Assembly: GCF_005146945.1 (NCBI RefSeq)
Contig: NZ_SWMS01000032.1
Coordinates: 1 to 64,000, forward strand
Length of the DNA: 64,000 nt
Direction of reading: 5' to 3'
Source: Prauserella endophytica
GTDB lineage: Bacteria; Actinomycetota; Actinomycetes; Mycobacteriales; Pseudonocardiaceae
In this document: piece by piece, positions 61,549-64,000 of the stretch
How positions within the stretch are numbered: position 1 is the first letter of the stretch
Layout of the letters: each line of letters starts with the position of its first letter
The notes under the pieces: model-generated
Database searches by the model: none
What the model saw: only the letters and a program-made list of their open reading frames with translations
What the model was told of the DNA's origin: nothing
Position numbers and translations under genes: made by a program

Positions 61549-62424
61549 ATGACTAGGGAGAAGCAGAAAGAAGAGCAAGAGGAAACGGAGAAGTCCGGCC
61601 TCAAGCCCGCACAGGTGATCGCGGCCGCACTGGCCGCGATCACGGCGGCGTTCCTGGGGTCGTCGCTGGGTGTGTACGGGACCGTGCTGGGCGCCGGTGT
61701 GGTCAGCATCGTGACCACTGTGGGCAGTGAGGTCTACCTGCGGTCGCTGAAGACCACGAAGGAAGCCACCAAAAAGGCCAAGGCGATGGCCGCCGCGATC
61801 ACCGACGCGCGCGGCTGGCAGACCAAGGTGCAGCAACGGACGGCGGTGGCCGACCAGCCCACCGTGCCCACCACCCGGATGCCGGTGCCCGGTGACGAGC
61901 GAACGAGATATCTGCCCAAGCCGGACGAGACCAAGACGGTGTTCCTCCCCAAACCGGGCGAGGGGGGCGACGAGCCCCCGGCCGAGGAACGGCGGGCGTG
62001 GTGGAAGCGCCGCTGGCCGCTGCTGGTCGGCACGAGCGTCGCGGCGTTCGTGATCGGGATGTTCGTGGTGACCGGCTTCGAGCTGGCGACCGGAAGCTCA
62101 CTGTCCGGCAACGGGCGCAGCACGGTGAACGAACTGGTCGGCAACACCTCCGGCCAGACCGAGCACCGGGAGCAGCAGCCGGGTCAGCAGCCCAGCACCG
62201 AGCAGCAGGAGCCGACGGGCTCCACGGAGACCACCGGGGAGAACACGCCCACGCAGGAGAGCACCCCCGGCCCGACCGAGGAGCAGCAGCCCCCGCCGGC
62301 TGAGCCATCGCCGAGCAGCAGCTCCTCCGAGCCCACCCCGACGGAGGAGCAGTTGCCCCTGCCCGGCGACCAGGGCGGGCAGGGCGGCGGCGGGCTCGAG
62401 CTCACGCCCGAAGCGGTGCCGTGA
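61549..62424 (+). CDS. Hypothetical membrane protein with Gln/Glu/Pro-rich tail
   Basis: 291 residues from ATG 61549. Charged start ([17 protein letters not shown]), a first hydrophobic region (~20-60), a basic linker with Pro-Thr stretches ([12 protein letters not shown]), a second membrane helix (~165-188) and a low-complexity tail rich in Gln, Glu, Pro, Ser, Thr, probably extracytoplasmic. Not recognised; such tails often span the cell wall. Its 3' end overlaps convergent thiE by 23 nt. Confidence 0.7.
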   Translation: MTREKQKEEQEETEKSGLKPAQVIAAALAAITAAFLGSSLGVYGTVLGAGVVSIVTTVGSEVYLRSLKTTKEATKKAKAMAAAITDARGWQTKVQQRTAVADQPTVPTTRMPVPGDERTRYLPKPDETKTVFLPKPGEGGDEPPAEERRAWWKRRWPLLVGTSVAAFVIGMFVVTGFELATGSSLSGNGRSTVNELVGNTSGQTEHREQQPGQQPSTEQQEPTGSTETTGENTPTQESTPGPTEEQQPPPAEPSPSSSSSEPTPTEEQLPLPGDQGGQGGGGLELTPEAVP

Positions 62425-63085
62425 GTCCCTTCCGCAGCTCGGCGGCCGCGTCACGGGGATCGTCGGCCTCGGTGATGGCCCTGACCACGACGGCCCGGTC
62501 GGCTCCCGCGGCCAGCACCTCGGGCACCCTGCCGAGGTCGATGCCGCCGATGGCGAACCACGGACGGTCCGTGTCGATGCCGCCCGACACGGACCGCACC
62601 AGGTCGAGCCCGGGAGCCTCACGGCCGGGTTTCGTCGGGGTCGGCCAGCACGGCCCGACGCAGAAGTAGTCCACGCCGGGTTCCGCCGCTGCCGCACGCG
62701 CCTGCTCCGCCGAGTGGGTCGAGCGGCCGATCACCGGCTCGTCGCCGAGCACGCGGCGCGCGACCGTCACCGGCAGGTCGTCCTGCCCGAGGTGCAGCAC
62801 GTCGGCGCCCGCCGCGAGCGCGACGTCCGCCCTGTCGTTCACCGAGAGCAGCGCGCCGTACTCCGCACACGCCTGCGCGAGCACCTCCAGCGCGGCCAGC
62901 TCCTGGCGCGCCTCCAGCGGCGCGCCGCCGGTCTTGTCACGCAGCTGGATGATGTCGACACCACCCGCGAGCGCCGCGCGGGCGAACTCGCCGAGGTCGC
63001 CGCGCGTGAGACGGGCGTCGGTGCACAGGTAGAGGCGGGCGTCCGCGAGGCGCTGGCGGATCTGATCACCATTGAGGCCGGGCAT
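62402..63085 (-). CDS. thiE: Thiamine phosphate synthase
   Basis: 227 residues, TIM barrel joining HMP-PP and thiazole phosphate to thiamine phosphate. Motifs: [43 protein letters not shown] subset, [24 protein letters not shown] 63085. Divergent from thiO; the intergenic region includes a 6-bp inverted repeat (63092-63114) and the riboswitch of the opposite strand. Confidence 0.95.
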   Translation of the reverse strand: MPGLNGDQIRQRLADARLYLCTDARLTRGDLGEFARAALAGGVDIIQLRDKTGGAPLEARQELAALEVLAQACAEYGALLSVNDRADVALAAGADVLHLGQDDLPVTVARRVLGDEPVIGRSTHSAEQARAAAAEPGVDYFCVGPCWPTPTKPGREAPGLDLVRSVSGGIDTDRPWFAIGGIDLGRVPEVLAAGADRAVVVRAITEADDPRDAAAELRKGLTAPLRA

Positions 63086-63109
63086 GGCGTCACCGTAGTA
63101 CGGCCCTGT

Positions 63110-63210
63110 ACGGTGGGGGACGTCCGCACGGGAGCCCGAGGCACGGGCTGAGAGGGAGCCGCCGCTCCGACCGTGGAACCTGATCCGGATCATGCCGGCG
63201 CAGGGAGCGT
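63110..63210 (+). promoter_or_regulatory. TPP riboswitch (THI element)
   Basis: Contains the hallmarks of the thiamine pyrophosphate aptamer: CACGGGAGCCC, GGCTGAGAGG (63137-63146 region), ACCGTGGAACCTGATCCGG and ATGCCGGCGCAGGGA. It ends a few bases before the thiO ATG, and the final GGGAG could double as the ribosome binding site, so binding of TPP would block translation. Confidence 0.95.
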
Positions 63211-63217
63211 GATTCCA

Positions 63218-64000
63218 ATGACCAGCAACCCCAACCTCGCGATCGTCGGCGCCGGTGTGATCGGCCTGGCCATCGCATGGCGTGCCGCTGCCTCCGGACA
63301 CCGCGTGACGGTGTTCGACCCCGATCCCGCCCGTGGCGCCTCGTGGGTCGCAGGCGGGATGCTCGCGCCGGTCACCGAGGCCTGGCCCGGTGAGGAGGCC
63401 GTGCTCGAGCTGGGGGAGGAATCGCTACGGCGGTGGCCGGCCTTCGCCCGCGAACTGGCCGCCGAGGGTTTCGACCCCGGGCTCTCGTACTCGGGCACGA
63501 TCGTCGCCGCGTTCGACCACGCCGACGCCGAACAGCTGCGGGTCCTCGGCGAGTACCTGCGAGAACTGGGCCGGGAGGCGACCTATGTGACGAGCCGCGA
63601 GCTGCGCCGCACCGAGGGCGGGCTGTCCGGTGCGGTCCGCGGCGGGCTCGTGGTGCCAGGCGACCTCGCCGTCGACAACCGCAGGCTCCTCGACGCGCTG
63701 CTCGGCGCGGCGCGGCGGCACGGTGCGAGGTTCGTCGCCGAGGCGGCCGAGGAGGTCACCGGGGACTCGGTGCGCACCGCCTCCGGAGAGCGTGGCTTCG
63801 ACGCCGTCGTGCTCGCGGCCGGTGCGTGGAGCGGCAGGCTCGCCCCCGAGCTGACCGGTCACGTCCGCCCCTTGAAGGGCGAGATCCTGCGCCTGCGGGC
63901 CCGCCGGACCACCCTGCCGCCGCCGGCGCGCACCGTCCGCGCGTTCGTCGAGGGCAGGCCCGTCTACCTCGTCCCGCGCGCCGACGGCGAGCTGGTGCTC
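63218..64000 (+). CDS. thiO: Glycine oxidase ThiO (partial, cut by window end)
   Basis: First 261 codons. FAD-dependent amine oxidase: dinucleotide fold [13 protein letters not shown], then [17 protein letters not shown] typical of ThiO, and [11 protein letters not shown]. Oxidises glycine to the imine needed for the thiazole ring of thiamine. GGGAG 9 nt before the ATG lies within the riboswitch. thiS, thiG and other genes may follow beyond the window. Confidence 0.95.
   Translation, partial: MTSNPNLAIVGAGVIGLAIAWRAAASGHRVTVFDPDPARGASWVAGGMLAPVTEAWPGEEAVLELGEESLRRWPAFARELAAEGFDPGLSYSGTIVAAFDHADAEQLRVLGEYLRELGREATYVTSRELRRTEGGLSGAVRGGLVVPGDLAVDNRRLLDALLGAARRHGARFVAEAAEEVTGDSVRTASGERGFDAVVLAAGAWSGRLAPELTGHVRPLKGEILRLRARRTTLPPPARTVRAFVEGRPVYLVPRADGELVL

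Overview
The window is high-GC (GC-rich third codon positions throughout, many GTG/TTG starts, many 4-nt stop/start overlaps) and reads as a chromosomal segment of a filamentous actinobacterium. An IdeR-type iron box, DasR-type amino-sugar control, ectoine/hydroxyectoine genes, a DinB/mycothiol-type protein, an ArfA-like OmpA protein and P450s point to the Pseudonocardiaceae (Amycolatopsis/Saccharomonospora/Prauserella-like). The genus is inference. No tRNA, rRNA, CRISPR array, insertion sequence or phage gene was seen.

Layout. 0.06-8.5 kb: LigD-type ligase (phosphoesterase + ligase, no polymerase), secreted subtilase, YdjM-like membrane protein, APH-fold kinase, and a coding region broken over three frames. 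8.5-16.6 kb: siderophore operon on the minus strand behind a perfect iron box: SbnA- and SbnB-like diaminopropionate synthesis, three IucA/IucC-type synthetases and an SbnH-like decarboxylase, i.e. a staphyloferrin B-type gene set. 16.7-22.8 kb: acidic secreted protein, then paaI-paaK-tetR divergent from a P450 and a PaaE-like reductase with a TetR-type operator between them. 22.7-30.7 kb: LysR, SDR, a CYP157-like P450 lacking the ExxR arginine, MarR, a NarL-type two-component pair and an MMPL transporter. 30.7-33.3 kb: MarR-VOC divergent from a VOC dioxygenase-hydrolase pair, resembling the mhqR/mhqED quinone-defence system.

33.3-42.8 kb: two small Cys-rich proteins, an Abi-alpha-like protein, a DUF445 protein, then a sugar ABC importer with a GH63 glucosylglycerate/mannosylglycerate hydrolase opposite a ROK regulator. 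42.8-50.1 kb: small enzymes and regulators, a decayed region, a GlxA-type regulator, a HhH-GPD protein and a secreted GDPD. 50.4-53.7 kb: ectABCD. 53.7-57.5 kb: a structured non-coding stretch, a PIN-domain remnant, a nucleotidyltransferase-like two-gene module, an Arf-like envelope operon and an SGNH hydrolase. 57.7-64 kb: DUF3159 protein, amino-sugar SIS/kinase operon facing a DasR-like GntR regulator across a dre-like site, a membrane protein, thiE, a TPP riboswitch and thiO (cut by the window edge).

Themes: several modules show the same architecture, a divergent regulator and target operon with a visible palindrome between them (PaaR-, MhqR-, ROK-, HxlR- and DasR-like). A dispersed hairpin repeat built on GTGAAGGCCACC/GGTGGCCTTCAC occurs three times in intergenic DNA. 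The best candidates for undescribed biology are this repeat, the structured region after ectD, the nucleotidyltransferase-like pair and the siderophore variant.
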